This document shows, one piece after another, positions 27,987 through 36,844 of a stretch of 64,000 nt of DNA. Location of the stretch: NCBI RefSeq assembly GCF_035594035.1, contig NZ_CP141588.1, positions 1,378,501-1,442,500 on the forward strand, given 5' to 3'. The DNA is from Sphingomonas sp. LY54 (GTDB lineage: Bacteria; Pseudomonadota; Alphaproteobacteria; Sphingomonadales; Sphingomonadaceae). The notes beneath the pieces were generated by a model that was not told where the DNA came from, ran no database searches, and saw only the letters and a program-made list of their open reading frames with translations. The translations under genes and the position numbers were made by a program. Within the stretch, counting starts at the first letter, position 1. Each line of letters opens with the position of its first letter.

Positions 27987-28537
27987 ATCGGCACCGGTGC
28001 GGCTATTAGAAAGCCCGGAAGGCGGCAACCCGGCGTTGCAAATCGTGAAACGCGCTCATCCGGGCTGATCAAAATCCGGAACGCGTAATGGGGGCCGGCG
28101 TTGCCGCCAGCCCCCACTGTCCCGGTACGGTTCCTCGCCTGGGTTGGACGAGGCGCCGCTTGGGGCGTCGGAGAAACCCTGCTGGTTGAGGGCAGGGCTT
28201 CGTCCCCGGCGCTCTGGAAATTGCGTTCGACATCCGCTGGCGCGGTTGTTTCCGGACACTTCCTCGGCAACCCTGCCTCTGCCTGGCGCCTGCAATCCGA
28301 AGATCGCTGAAGCTTTCGCAGTGGCAACGCCTTTGATTTGATCGGTCCGTTTCCGGTCCGCCTTTTCTCCGGCGTAAGGACAAGGTCTCATGCGCGCCGA
28401 GTCGCGCCTAATGGAATCGACCTGTGGATAAGTAGGATATCGGGGAAAACTTTGCCCTCGACTTGCGCGTTGCTGTCCGCGGCCGCGCGTGCTGCGGCCG
28501 CTATCAAATCGACTCCTCAGCGGCAAGTTCCGGCCGG
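27987..28537. other. gene-free island with a strong hairpin and a DnaA box
   Basis: About 550 bases without a convincing gene; all frames have untypical codon use. At 28089-28114 the two strands can form an eleven-pair stem closed by a four-base loop (GCAA on the minus strand). Further short hairpins follow to about 28210. A perfect DnaA box (TGTGGATAA, complement TTATCCACA) lies at 28423-28431. It may hold a structured RNA or be a regulatory or replication-related site; nothing is recognised with certainty. Confidence 0.4.
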
Positions 28538-28891
28538 TCAGGCGGGCGAGTCGGCGTCCGCTTTCTTGCGCTTCGCCTTTCCGCCGGCCAGCTCGTCGAG
28601 CAAAACTGCGCCCATCGCGCCGGCCGCCGCCTTGACGACCTTCTTGGCCTTGCTCGCCTTGCGCGCGGCATCCGCGGCCGCGTCGTCGGCGCCCTCGCCG
28701 ACCGCCTTGGCGGCCTTGCGCACGTCCTTGCTCTCGGTCAGCGCCGCCGCCGCGGCGATCAGGCCGGCCGCGACGATGTCGCTGATCACCGGGTGGGCGG
28801 CGATAGCCGCCGCGGCGCCGCGCAATTCCTTGGGAATCTTCATGCCGCCGACCTTTTTGGGCAGCTTCGCCTTCTTCGCTTTCTTGGCCAT
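28538..28891 (-). CDS. small basic Lys/Ala-rich protein
   Basis: Product of 117 residues. It starts MAKKAKKAKLPKKVGGMKIP and ends GGKAKRKKADADSPA, with basic tails around an Ala-rich helical middle (AAAAIAAHPVISDIVAAGLI). The composition recalls histone-like or phasin-like proteins, but no family is recognised. Start chosen at the second ATG, five bases after AGGAGG. An ATG at 28894 overlaps the stop of the preceding gene as ATGA. It is thus coupled to the cupredoxin-like gene. Confidence 0.7.
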   Translation of the reverse strand: MAKKAKKAKLPKKVGGMKIPKELRGAAAAIAAHPVISDIVAAGLIAAAAALTESKDVRKAAKAVGEGADDAAADAARKASKAKKVVKAAAGAMGAVLLDELAGGKAKRKKADADSPA

Positions 28892-29286
28892 CATTCCTCC
28901 TGTCCGACAATGATCTCGCTGCTCATGCCGAGCAGCCGGTAGAGCCAGTTGGTGCTGCGGATCCGGTAGCGCCCTTCGGCCGGCACCAGCACCACCTCCC
29001 GCGCCTCGCCGGCCGGGACGGTCAGCGTCCCTTCGGCCAGCCGCTGCGCGTCACGCGAGCGCAGCCGCGACGCCGCGAGCAGCCCGTCCGCGGCGAGCCT
29101 GTGATCGTGCGCGGCGGCGTTATAGAAGCGCAGCCGCACCGGCTCGCCGGCCGAGACCGTGATCGATGCGGGCGAAATGTCGCGGCCGGTCAGCCGCAGC
29201 TCGACGGTGCGGGCGTTGCGCCAGTCCTGCGCGGACGCCGCGACGGGGCTCAAGGCGACCACCAGACCCAAGAACAGCCGCAGCAT
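28891..29286 (-). CDS. secreted cupredoxin-fold protein
   Basis: Product of 131 residues. Signal peptide MLRLFLGLVVALSPVAASA. The rest has the β-sandwich pattern of cupredoxin-like proteins: VELRLTGRDISPASITVSAG, then EPVRLRFYNAAAHDHRLAAD and VPAGEAREVVLVPAEGRYRI. A His pair is present (HDH), but the Cys and the C-terminal Met/His of blue copper sites are absent, so copper binding is doubtful. It overlaps the small basic protein gene by one base (or four, with the first ATG). Confidence 0.75.
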   Translation of the reverse strand: MLRLFLGLVVALSPVAASAQDWRNARTVELRLTGRDISPASITVSAGEPVRLRFYNAAAHDHRLAADGLLAASRLRSRDAQRLAEGTLTVPAGEAREVVLVPAEGRYRIRSTNWLYRLLGMSSEIIVGQEE

Positions 29287-29343
29287 CGTCGCTCCTTCCC
29301 TGCCTGCATAGCATAGCGTGAGGCTTAAGAAGAATTACAGGCC

Positions 29344-29799
29344 CTATCGGGTTCCGACGACGATCTCGGTGCGCAGCGAATTCGCGATGAAGCAGTGCTC
29401 GTGCGCCTTGTGGTGCAGCCACTGCATCTCCTTCGGATTGGGCGCGTCGCCGACGAAGCTGATCTCGGGATACAGGGTAATCCGGGTCATCGAGATGCGG
29501 CCGCCCCGGTCGCGGCCCATCGTGCCGACCGCCTCGTCGTCATAGCGCGCCACCTCGAACCCCTCGTCGCGCGCGATCGAAAGGAACCAGAGCATGTGGC
29601 ACGACGACACCGAGGCGACGAGCGCCTCCTCGGGGTCGACGGCCATCGGGTCCGACATCGGCGTCGCCACCACCTGCGGCGACGAGGACGCCTTCACCAC
29701 CGCGCCGCCGTCGAAGCTCCAGTCGTGGAGGCGGGAGTAGCGGTTGGACTTGAAATCGCCGTCGGAGACCCAGCGAATCGTGGCGCGATGCTCGGCCAT
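29344..29799 (-). CDS. OsmC family protein
   Basis: Product of 151 residues. OsmC/Ohr fold proteins are thiol peroxidases that reduce organic hydroperoxides. The two motifs are visible: VDPEEALVASVSSCHMLWFL (about 74-93, first Cys) and AHEHCFIANSL (about 131-141, second Cys). The Glu/Arg of the active site cannot be placed surely. Its ATG directly follows the Mur ligase stop, so the two are probably co-transcribed. Confidence 0.92.
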   Translation of the reverse strand: MAEHRATIRWVSDGDFKSNRYSRLHDWSFDGGAVVKASSSPQVVATPMSDPMAVDPEEALVASVSSCHMLWFLSIARDEGFEVARYDDEAVGTMGRDRGGRISMTRITLYPEISFVGDAPNPKEMQWLHHKAHEHCFIANSLRTEIVVGTR

Positions 29800-31197
29800 T
29801 CAGAGCCTTTCGAGAAGGTCGGCCGCATACACCGACAAAGTGTCGTCGCGCGCGCCCATCACGATGATGCGGTCGCCCGGCTGCGCCAGTTCGGCCAGCC
29901 GGTCGGCGGTGGCGGTCCGTTCGGCGACATGCTCGGCCTGGCGCCCCGCCGCGAGCACGCCCGCGACAATATCCTCGCTGCCGACCGTGCGTTCGACGGT
30001 GCCGCCGAAATAGGCCGGATCGGGCATGATCAGCACGTCCTCGGGGCCAAGATTGTGGGCGAAGCAGTCGGTCAATTCCTGCTTCATCGTCCGCAGCGGC
30101 CCGTAACCGTGCGGCTGGAACATGATCAGCAGCCGGCCGGGAAAGGCATGGAGGGTCGCAAGCGTCGCCGCGATCTTGTCCGGGTTGTGCCCGAAATCGT
30201 CGATTACGCTGATGCCGTTCCTGGTGCCGACCACCTCGAAGCGACGGCGCAGGCCCTGGAAGCCGCCAAGCGCTACGGCCGCCTCGGCGAGGTCCACACC
30301 GATTGCGCGGACGGCCGACAGCGCGGCCAGGGCATTGGCGGCGTTGTGGCGCCCGGGAACGCCGAGGCGCACGGGGTGGGTCTCGCCCGTCTCGCGGACG
30401 ACGACATCGAACGAGATGGCGAGCGGCTCCTCGCGCACATTGGTGCCGCGCAGGTCCGCCGCCCCATCGTCGAAGCCGAATGTCGCCAGCTTCTCCTTCG
30501 GCAAAGTCGCCGCGAGCAGCCGGGTCTCGTCATCGTCGAGGTTGAGCACCGCGGTCTCGGCCTTGCCGACGAAGCCGCGGAACAGGGTGCGCAGTTCGTC
30601 CAGCGACTTGTGGTCGAGCGTAATATTGTTGAGCAAGGCGATGCGCGGCGCATAGAGGGCGATCGAGCCGTCGCTCTCGTCGACTTCGCTCACGAAGATC
30701 GATCCGTCGCCGACCAGGGCGCTCGCGAACGGCGTCTCGGGCGTGACGAAATTCTTCATCACCGCACCGTTCATCACGGTCGGCGCGCGGCCGAGCGCGT
30801 GCAGGATCCAGCCGATCATGCCGGTCGTGGTCGATTTGCCGCTGGTCCCCCCCACCGCGATCCCGGTCGGCGCGGCGTTGAACAAGCGGGCGAGGAGTTG
30901 CGGCCGCGTGATATGTTCGGCCCCGACGCGGCGCGCCGACTGCACGTCCGGCACGCTCTCCTCGACTGCTGCAGAGGTCACCAGGATCTGGTCGGGTCGG
31001 GTGACGCCGCTTCCGTCCTGGGGAAATAAGGCGATGCCGCGGCCCTTGAGGAAATCGAACTTCTCGGCGATCCGGCCCTGGTCGAGCGACCGGTCGGATC
31101 CGGCGACCTCGCTGCCCTGGGCGCGCACGATGCAGGCGAGGGGCAGCATGCCGCTGCCGCCGATCCCGCAGAAGAAATAGGATTTGGCCTCGTTCAT
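29800..31197 (-). CDS. MurC/Mpl-type Mur ligase
   Basis: Product of 465 residues with the three Mur ligase domains. The N-terminal [17 protein letters not shown] binds UDP-MurNAc, the ATP loop [15 protein letters not shown] is at about 110-124, and [13 protein letters not shown] and the C-terminal [12 protein letters not shown] follow. The P-loop is of the TSGKST form and not the THGKTT of MurC. Together with the divergent LD-carboxypeptidase this favours Mpl, which reloads recovered tripeptide onto UDP-MurNAc. A second MurC-like enzyme is the alternative. OsmC follows without a gap. Confidence 0.82.
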   Translation of the reverse strand: MNEAKSYFFCGIGGSGMLPLACIVRAQGSEVAGSDRSLDQGRIAEKFDFLKGRGIALFPQDGSGVTRPDQILVTSAAVEESVPDVQSARRVGAEHITRPQLLARLFNAAPTGIAVGGTSGKSTTTGMIGWILHALGRAPTVMNGAVMKNFVTPETPFASALVGDGSIFVSEVDESDGSIALYAPRIALLNNITLDHKSLDELRTLFRGFVGKAETAVLNLDDDETRLLAATLPKEKLATFGFDDGAADLRGTNVREEPLAISFDVVVRETGETHPVRLGVPGRHNAANALAALSAVRAIGVDLAEAAVALGGFQGLRRRFEVVGTRNGISVIDDFGHNPDKIAATLATLHAFPGRLLIMFQPHGYGPLRTMKQELTDCFAHNLGPEDVLIMPDPAYFGGTVERTVGSEDIVAGVLAAGRQAEHVAERTATADRLAELAQPGDRIIVMGARDDTLSVYAADLLERL

Positions 31198-31262
31198 GCC
31201 GCAGCCCTATTGGGTACGCAGCGGGATTTCAAACGGCGAAGGACAGGAATGAGGATTAGCCA

Positions 31263-32081
31263 ATGAGGATTGGGGTCGTCGCGCCGAGCACGCCGATCGA
31301 CAAGGACGTGGCCCGCCAAGTGACGGCGCTCGCCACCGAGCACGGCGCCGAAGTGCATTTCCACCCCCAATGCTTCATCGCCCACAAGCATTTCGCCGGC
31401 GAGGACAATGTCCGGGCCGACGCTTTCCTCGAGATCGCCAACGACCCGGCGTTCGACGCGCTCTGGTTCGCGCGCGGCGGGTACGGCTCATGCCGGATTG
31501 CCGAGGACGTCCTGGACCGGCTGGAGCCCGCCGCGCGCAAGAAGGCCTATCTGGGATATAGCGACGCCGGCTTCATGCTCGCGGGGCTCTACGCCGCTGG
31601 TTTCGACGACATCGCCCATGGGCCGATGCCGCAGGACATCAAGCGCGAGGACGGCGAAGCGGCGGTGCGGCGCGCGCTCTCCTGGCTGGTGCGCCGTTCG
31701 CCGCTGACGCTCGAGCCGAGCGTCCCGGACGCGACGCTGACGGCCGCCTTCAACATCACCGTGTTCAGCCAGCTGCTCGGTACGCCGCTGCAGCCCGACC
31801 TCACCGGACACGTCCTGATGCTCGAGGAAATATCGGAATATACGTACAGCACCGACCGGGCGCTCTTCCACATCACCAGCAATGCCGATGTGCGCAAGGT
31901 GGCGGGGCTCCGGATCGGCCGCTGCAGCCTGGTGCCCGAGAACGATCCCGATTTCGGCCACAGCGAGGAAGAGGTGGTCGAGCATTGGTGCGAGCGCGCC
32001 GGCATCGCCTTCCTGGGGCTCGCCGACATCGGTCATGATGCCGCCAACAAGGTGGTTCCGTTCGGTCGCTTCAGGGCCTGA
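31263..32081 (+). CDS. LD-carboxypeptidase (S66 family)
   Basis: Product of 272 residues, cytoplasmic. LdcA removes the terminal D-Ala from tetrapeptides released from murein. The family features are VVAPSTPIDKDV near the start, ALWFARGGYGSCRIAEDVLD with the nucleophile Ser (about 80), GYSDAGFML, and the Glu and His in EISEYTYSTDRALFH and DIGHDAANKVVPFGR. It diverges from the Mur ligase gene across 65 bp that must contain both promoters, making a recycling pair. Confidence 0.92.
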   Translation: MRIGVVAPSTPIDKDVARQVTALATEHGAEVHFHPQCFIAHKHFAGEDNVRADAFLEIANDPAFDALWFARGGYGSCRIAEDVLDRLEPAARKKAYLGYSDAGFMLAGLYAAGFDDIAHGPMPQDIKREDGEAAVRRALSWLVRRSPLTLEPSVPDATLTAAFNITVFSQLLGTPLQPDLTGHVLMLEEISEYTYSTDRALFHITSNADVRKVAGLRIGRCSLVPENDPDFGHSEEEVVEHWCERAGIAFLGLADIGHDAANKVVPFGRFRA

Positions 32082-32105
32082 TGCGCCAAACTGCGTTGGA
32101 GGGCC

Positions 32106-32134
32106 TTGCACAGGGCGCGCGTTTGCGCTCTATC
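32106..32134 (+). promoter_or_regulatory. possible sigma-70 promoter for the SWIB gene
   Basis: TTGCAC at 32106-32111, a 17-base spacer, then TCTATC at 32129-32134, 25 bases before the start codon. Two to three mismatches to the consensus make it tentative. Confidence 0.3.
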
Positions 32135-32158
32135 AGAACAAATTCAGAGGAGGGCCGA

Positions 32159-32446
32159 ATGTTAGAGCCGAAGAACAATGCAAAGAAGCGTGGTGGATCC
32201 GATGGTCTGGCGCGTCCGCTGAAGCCGTCCGCGGACCTCGCGGCGATCACGGGCACGGACAACATCGCCCGCAGCGACGTCGTCAGCAAGATGTGGGAAT
32301 ATATCAAGAAGAACAATCTTCAGAACCCGCAGAACAAGCGCGAGATTCTCGCCGACGACAAGCTCAAGAAGATTTTCGGTGGCAAGGACAAGGTGTCGAT
32401 GTTCGAAATGAACAAGCATTTGTCGAACCACCTCAGCAACCCCTGA
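32159..32446 (+). CDS. SWIB/MDM2 domain protein
   Basis: Product of 95 residues. A Lys-rich N-terminus (MLEPKNNAKKRGG) leads to a complete SWIB fold: LKPSADLAAITGTDNIARSD, VVSKMWEYIKKNNLQNPQNK and the DKLKKIFGGKDKVSMFEMNK segment. SWIB occurs in eukaryotic chromatin remodellers and in stand-alone bacterial proteins, e.g. of chlamydiae and sphingomonads, where a DNA-topology role has been proposed. AGAGGAGGG five bases before the ATG indicates strong translation. Confidence 0.93.
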   Translation: MLEPKNNAKKRGGSDGLARPLKPSADLAAITGTDNIARSDVVSKMWEYIKKNNLQNPQNKREILADDKLKKIFGGKDKVSMFEMNKHLSNHLSNP

Positions 32447-32530
32447 TCGGGGCCTGACCACCCGCTTCGGCGGGACGGAATGACGAGGCGAGTCGCGCGA
32501 GCGGCTCGCCTCAGTCGTTTGGGGATGCGT

Positions 32531-33259
32531 TCAATTGCATCCCCGCCAGCCCATCTCCCCGCGCGCCGCCTGGTCCAGATGCAGGTGATCGGCGTGGGCC
32601 GCATTGTAATCGGGCGAGAGCACGGTCGAGAATAAGGGACAGGCGCCGTTGCGCACTTCGCGCAGGAAATCGGCCTTCTCACCCTCCCCTTTCCAGTCCT
32701 TCAGCACGCTGATCCGGGTGCCGTCCTCCAGCCGGAAGCCGGCGACATCGACCGCATTGGCGGTGGCGTGCTCGCTCCAGCCGCCGCTGGCGCGGCCGTA
32801 CATGCGGCGGCAATTGTAGCTGCCGAGATGCTCCACAGAGGTGACGCGGGTACCGAAATGCTCGACCGCCGCCGGCTGCAGCACATGCCATTCCCAGAGC
32901 GCAAGCGCCGCGGCGACCGGGCAGGCCGTGCCGAGACCCGCCGGTCGATAGGCGACGTGGAGCGCGCCGCCGGTGCGGAGACGGACTGCGTCGTCATAGC
33001 CACAATGCTCGCCGGCCGCGCGCGGCGCCAGCGGATCGAAGCGCACGCCGGCGCGCCCAAGCAAGGCGCGGCACTGCGCGGCCTCGCCGCGCAGGCCGGT
33101 GAGCTTGCGGCCGGTAAATGCGCCGACGGGCTGGGTCAGGTCGAGCTCGGTCCACGGCATGTCCTGGGGATGATCGCGCGCATAGCCGTAGATCAGGAGC
33201 CCCGCGAAACCGATCAGGCCGAGCAGCAGCAGGTTTCGGGCGATGCGGACGACCGGCAT
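32531..33259 (-). CDS. extensin-like domain protein
   Basis: Product of 242 residues with an N-terminal membrane anchor (about 8-26, LLLLGLIGFAGLLIYGY). The extensin-like C-terminal fold has several Cys. Landmarks are CRALLGRAGVRFDPL, YNCRRMYGRASGGWSEHATA with the conserved SEH/NA-D pattern (ANAVDVAGFRL), and AHADHLHLDQA near the end, a D-alanyl-D-alanine-peptidase-like metal site (H..D..HxH). It is probably periplasmic and acts on murein, although family members are unproven. Confidence 0.88.
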   Translation of the reverse strand: MPVVRIARNLLLLGLIGFAGLLIYGYARDHPQDMPWTELDLTQPVGAFTGRKLTGLRGEAAQCRALLGRAGVRFDPLAPRAAGEHCGYDDAVRLRTGGALHVAYRPAGLGTACPVAAALALWEWHVLQPAAVEHFGTRVTSVEHLGSYNCRRMYGRASGGWSEHATANAVDVAGFRLEDGTRISVLKDWKGEGEKADFLREVRNGACPLFSTVLSPDYNAAHADHLHLDQAARGEMGWRGCN

Positions 33260-33305
33260 GGGCCTCAGGACGCGCCGGCCCCGGCTTGGTTTCCTGCGCG
33301 GGCGC

Positions 33306-34064
33306 CTAGGTGCGACGGGCCGTCTCCAGCCGCTCCGCCGTTACCGGATAACCGACCCCTTCGGGGATGCAGAGCCATTGCAGCCCGTCGCGCTCCTCGA
33401 TCCAAGGCACGATCTTCTGCACCGGATGGCGCTCCGCATTAGCGCGGGCCTCTTCGAGGGAGGCGAAGCGGGCGAGCCGCTCGAGGTTGCGCCGCGTCGG
33501 GAAAATGATCCGGCCGCGGCCGGCATTGGTGTCGTCGAGCACCTGCTGCGCCGTCGTCCACAATGTGCGCACGGCCTCGGCCTGCTGGGCGACGCCGAGG
33601 ACCGCGCCCACCGGCGCCTCGGCGACGAAGAACAACGTGTCGAAGCGGCGCGCCTCCTTGAAGTTGGGACACCAGCGCGCGAACGGCGCGAGCGCGCGAA
33701 GATCGAGGCCGAGGTCGAGCGTGTCGAGCAGCACCGAGAATGGCGTGCCATCCTCCAGCTCCTGCCGCATCTGGCTGATCTGCTCGGGAGTCGGCCCCGG
33801 CATCACGCCGGGCGCGATCCCCGCTTCCTCGATCGTCTCGCGGATGGCGGCGACGCGTGCCGCGCCATAGGCGAGGCCGTCGCCGATCCGTTCGGCGAGC
33901 GCGACATCGTCCGGATCGATCCGCCCGCCGGGGAAGACCAGAGCTCCCGGCGCGAAAGCCATCGCCTTGGTCCGCTCCATCATCAGCAGCTCCGGCGCGC
34001 CGGCAGGGCCGGGACGCATCAGGATCAGCGTGGCGGCCGGAATCGGATCGGGGAGGTCGGTCAT
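33306..34064 (-). CDS. NUDIX hydrolase
   Basis: Product of 252 residues. A NUDIX box is split by a long insert: GALVFPGGRIDPDD..., then AAIRETIEEAGI (REx2EExG form) near residues 76-87. The N-terminus (AATLILMRPGPAGAPELLMMERTK) and size resemble NUDT7/CoA-pyrophosphatase-like or acetyl-CoA-linked members (RutF-type neighbours not present). The nucleotide substrate is unknown. It starts 177 bp from the divergent oxidase operon. Confidence 0.88.
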   Translation of the reverse strand: MTDLPDPIPAATLILMRPGPAGAPELLMMERTKAMAFAPGALVFPGGRIDPDDVALAERIGDGLAYGAARVAAIRETIEEAGIAPGVMPGPTPEQISQMRQELEDGTPFSVLLDTLDLGLDLRALAPFARWCPNFKEARRFDTLFFVAEAPVGAVLGVAQQAEAVRTLWTTAQQVLDDTNAGRGRIIFPTRRNLERLARFASLEEARANAERHPVQKIVPWIEERDGLQWLCIPEGVGYPVTAERLETARRT

Positions 34065-34244
34065 CCCCTTCCTCCTAGCCCAGGGGTTTTACGTGGCAAG
34101 CCAGCAACTTCCCCCGGCTTCCCCCGGCGCGCCTTTCGATATATGCTTGCATCAGTTTGTTGGTGAGTTCCCGCGTGCCGGGTCGAACCACGTAAGGCTC
34201 TTCCCGGAACCGTCGGGCGCTGTCGCCGCGGTAAGGGGACCTTG

Positions 34245-35099
34245 ATGGCCGTCGCAGTCGTGATCGCCCTGCTGGTGCTGGCTACGATCGCCTTCCACAT
34301 GCTCAGCCCCTGGTGGATGACGCCGATCGCGTCGAACTGGGGCTCGATCGACACCGCTTTGATGATCACGCTCTGGATCTGCGCCGCGGCTTTTGTCGCG
34401 CTGAACCTGTTCCTGGCATATTCGCTCTACCGCTACCGCGCCCGGCCCGGCCACACCGCCCATTACGAGCCCGAGAACGCCCGGCTCGAAAAGCGTCTCA
34501 CCTTGTGGACCGGCCTCGGCATCGCCGGCATGCTCGCGCCCGGCCTGATCGCGTGGAACCAATATGTGACGGTACCCGACGACGCGTCGGTGATCGAGGC
34601 GACCGGCCAGCAATGGCAATGGGGCTTCCGCTTCCCCGGCCAGGACGGCGTGCTCGGCACCGCCGCCGTCGCCCATATCAACGCCGACAATCCGTTCGGC
34701 CTCAATCCGCTCGATCCCTATGGCAAGGATGACGTCCTCGTCGAAACCAACGAGCTGCACATGCCGATCGGCAAGCCGGTCAAGATGGTGCTCCGCTCCA
34801 AGGACGTGCTGCACGATTTTTACGTGCCGCAATTCCGCGCCAAGATGGATCTTGTTCCCGGCATAGTCACCTATTTCTGGGTGACTCCCACCCGGACCGG
34901 CACGTTCGAAATCCTCTGCGCGGAATTGTGCGGGGTCGGCCACCACGCGATGCGCGGCACCGTCGTCGTCGAGAGCGAGGCGGATTTCAATCGGTGGATG
35001 GGTGAGCAGATGACCTTCGGCCAACTCCTGGCAGAAGCGGAGGGCGACAAAAAGGTGCAACTCGCGCAGGCGAGCGCGCCGCGGGCGGGGGGACGCTGA
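34245..35099 (+). CDS. cytochrome c oxidase subunit II (CoxM-type, without fused cytochrome)
   Basis: Product of 284 residues. Two membrane helices (about 5-22 and 40-60, with a third hydrophobic stretch near 90-103) precede the periplasmic CuA domain. CuA ligands are all present: His in DVLHDFYVP (about 190) and C-A-E-L-C-x3-H-x2-M at about 225-236. No CxxCH is found, so unlike Bradyrhizobium CoxM it lacks a fused cytochrome c; a separate cytochrome gene ends the operon. ATG 34245 follows AAGGGGAC. The stop overlaps the next start by one base. Confidence 0.94.
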   Translation: MAVAVVIALLVLATIAFHMLSPWWMTPIASNWGSIDTALMITLWICAAAFVALNLFLAYSLYRYRARPGHTAHYEPENARLEKRLTLWTGLGIAGMLAPGLIAWNQYVTVPDDASVIEATGQQWQWGFRFPGQDGVLGTAAVAHINADNPFGLNPLDPYGKDDVLVETNELHMPIGKPVKMVLRSKDVLHDFYVPQFRAKMDLVPGIVTYFWVTPTRTGTFEILCAELCGVGHHAMRGTVVVESEADFNRWMGEQMTFGQLLAEAEGDKKVQLAQASAPRAGGR

Positions 35100-36844
35100 T
35101 GGCTACCGCAACGATCGCCGACGATCTCAGGCCCCTCCACCACCCCAAGAGCTGGATCGGCAAATATGTCTGGAGCCAGGACCATAAGGTCATCGCCATC
35201 CAATATTCGCTGACCGCGATCGCGATCGGGCTCGTCGCACTCGTCCTCTCCGGGCTGATGCGTCTCCAGCTCGGCTTCCCCGACACGTTCGACTTCATCC
35301 AACCCGAAAACTACCTCCAGTACGTGACCATGCACGGCATGATCATGGTCGTGTACCTGCTGACGGCGTTGCTCCTCGGCGGTTTCGGCAATTATCTGAT
35401 CCCGCTGATGGTGGGCGCGCGGGACATGGTGTTCCCGTTCGTCAACATGCTGAGCTACTGGTTCTATCTGCTCGCGGTGCTGGTGCTGGTAGCGAGCTTC
35501 TTCGTGCCCGGCGGCCCGACCGGCGCGGGCTGGACGCTCTATCCCCCGCAGACCATCCTCGAGGGCACGCCGGGCCACCAATATGGCATCATCCTGATGC
35601 TGGCCTCGCTCGCCATCTTCGTCGTCGCCTTCACGATGGGCGGCCTCAATTACGTGACGACAGTCCTGCAGGCACGCACCAAGGGCATGACGCTGATGCG
35701 CATGCCCTGTTCCGTGTGGGGCATCTTCGTCGCCTCGATCATGGGCCTGCTCGCATTCCCGGCCTTATTCGTCGCCTGCATCATGATGCTGCTCGACCGT
35801 CTCGTCGGCACCAGCTTCTTCATGCCCGCGATCGCCTCGATGGGGAAGGAGTTGGGCTATGAGGGCGGCTCGCCGATCCTCTTCCAGCACCTGTTCTGGT
35901 TCTTCGGCCACCCCGAAGTCTATATCGTCGCCTTGCCCGCCTTCGGCATCGTCTCGGACCTGATCGCGGTCCACGCCCGCAAGAACATCTTCGGCTACCG
36001 GATGATGGTCTGGGCGATCGTGATCATCGGCGCCTTGAGCTTCTTCGTCTGGGCGCACCACATGTACGTTTCCGGCATGAACCCCTATTTCGGATTCTTC
36101 TTCGCAACCTCGACCCTGATCATCGCCATCCCGACCGCGATCAAGGTCTACAATTGGCTGCTGACCCTGTGGCGCGGCGACATCCACCTCACCGTGCCGA
36201 TGCTGTTCGCCATCGGCTTCCTGTTCACCTTCATCCACGGCGGCCTCTCCGGCCTGTTCCTCGGCAATGTCAGCGTCGACGTGCCGCTTTCCGACACCTT
36301 CTTCGTGATCGGCCATTTCCACATGGTGATGGGGGTCTCGCCGATCCTGGTCATCTTCGGCGCGATCTACCATTGGTATCCGAAGATCACCGGCCGGATG
36401 TGGAACGACGCGCTCGCCAAGATCCATTTCTGGGTCACCTTCCTCGGCGTCTACGCGATCTTCCTGCCGATGCATTATCTCGGCATGCTGGGCGTGCCGC
36501 GGCGCTATTTCGCGCTCGGCGAAACCGCCTTCATCCCGCCTTCGGCCCATCTTGCCAACGAATGGATCACGATCGCGGCGCTGATCGTGTTCGCGGCGCA
36601 GATGCTGTTCTTTTGGAACATGACCTGGAGCCTCTTCCGCGGCCCCAGGGCCGATCCCAATCCGTGGGGCGCGGCCTCGCTCGAATGGCAGACGCCCGAC
36701 ACGCCGCCCGGCCACGGCAATTGGGGTCCCACGCTGCCGACCGTCTACCGCTGGGCCTATGATTACAGCGTCCCCGGCGCGGACAGGGATTTCACGCCGC
36801 AGACCCAGCCGCCAGGCGGCGCCGGGCGGTACCACGCGACATGA
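35099..36844 (+). CDS. cytochrome c oxidase subunit I (CoxN-type)
   Basis: Product of 581 residues with about twelve membrane helices, the catalytic subunit with low-spin heme, heme-CuB centre and proton channels. Heme and copper ligands are visible: TMHGMIM (His of low-spin heme), FGHPEVYI (CuB His with cross-linked Tyr and the D-channel Glu), WAHHMYVSGM (CuB His pair), TAIKVYNW (K-channel Lys) and IGHFHMVMG (heme His pair). The last replaces the usual AHFHYV. The C-terminus is long and Pro-rich. Confidence 0.95.
   Translation: MATATIADDLRPLHHPKSWIGKYVWSQDHKVIAIQYSLTAIAIGLVALVLSGLMRLQLGFPDTFDFIQPENYLQYVTMHGMIMVVYLLTALLLGGFGNYLIPLMVGARDMVFPFVNMLSYWFYLLAVLVLVASFFVPGGPTGAGWTLYPPQTILEGTPGHQYGIILMLASLAIFVVAFTMGGLNYVTTVLQARTKGMTLMRMPCSVWGIFVASIMGLLAFPALFVACIMMLLDRLVGTSFFMPAIASMGKELGYEGGSPILFQHLFWFFGHPEVYIVALPAFGIVSDLIAVHARKNIFGYRMMVWAIVIIGALSFFVWAHHMYVSGMNPYFGFFFATSTLIIAIPTAIKVYNWLLTLWRGDIHLTVPMLFAIGFLFTFIHGGLSGLFLGNVSVDVPLSDTFFVIGHFHMVMGVSPILVIFGAIYHWYPKITGRMWNDALAKIHFWVTFLGVYAIFLPMHYLGMLGVPRRYFALGETAFIPPSAHLANEWITIAALIVFAAQMLFFWNMTWSLFRGPRADPNPWGAASLEWQTPDTPPGHGNWGPTLPTVYRWAYDYSVPGADRDFTPQTQPPGGAGRYHAT

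Noticed and set aside
27987..28400. 6S RNA, RNase P RNA or split tmRNA in the gene-free island
   Set aside because: A resemblance to the GAGGAAAGUCCGG segment of RNase P was seen near 28250, but the other universal parts are missing. There is no AxDN tag reading frame for tmRNA, and I could not establish the 6S structure.
27987..28537. Chromosome replication origin
   Set aside because: Only one perfect DnaA box was found, without an AT-rich unwinding stretch or the usual neighbouring genes (hemE, parAB, dnaA).
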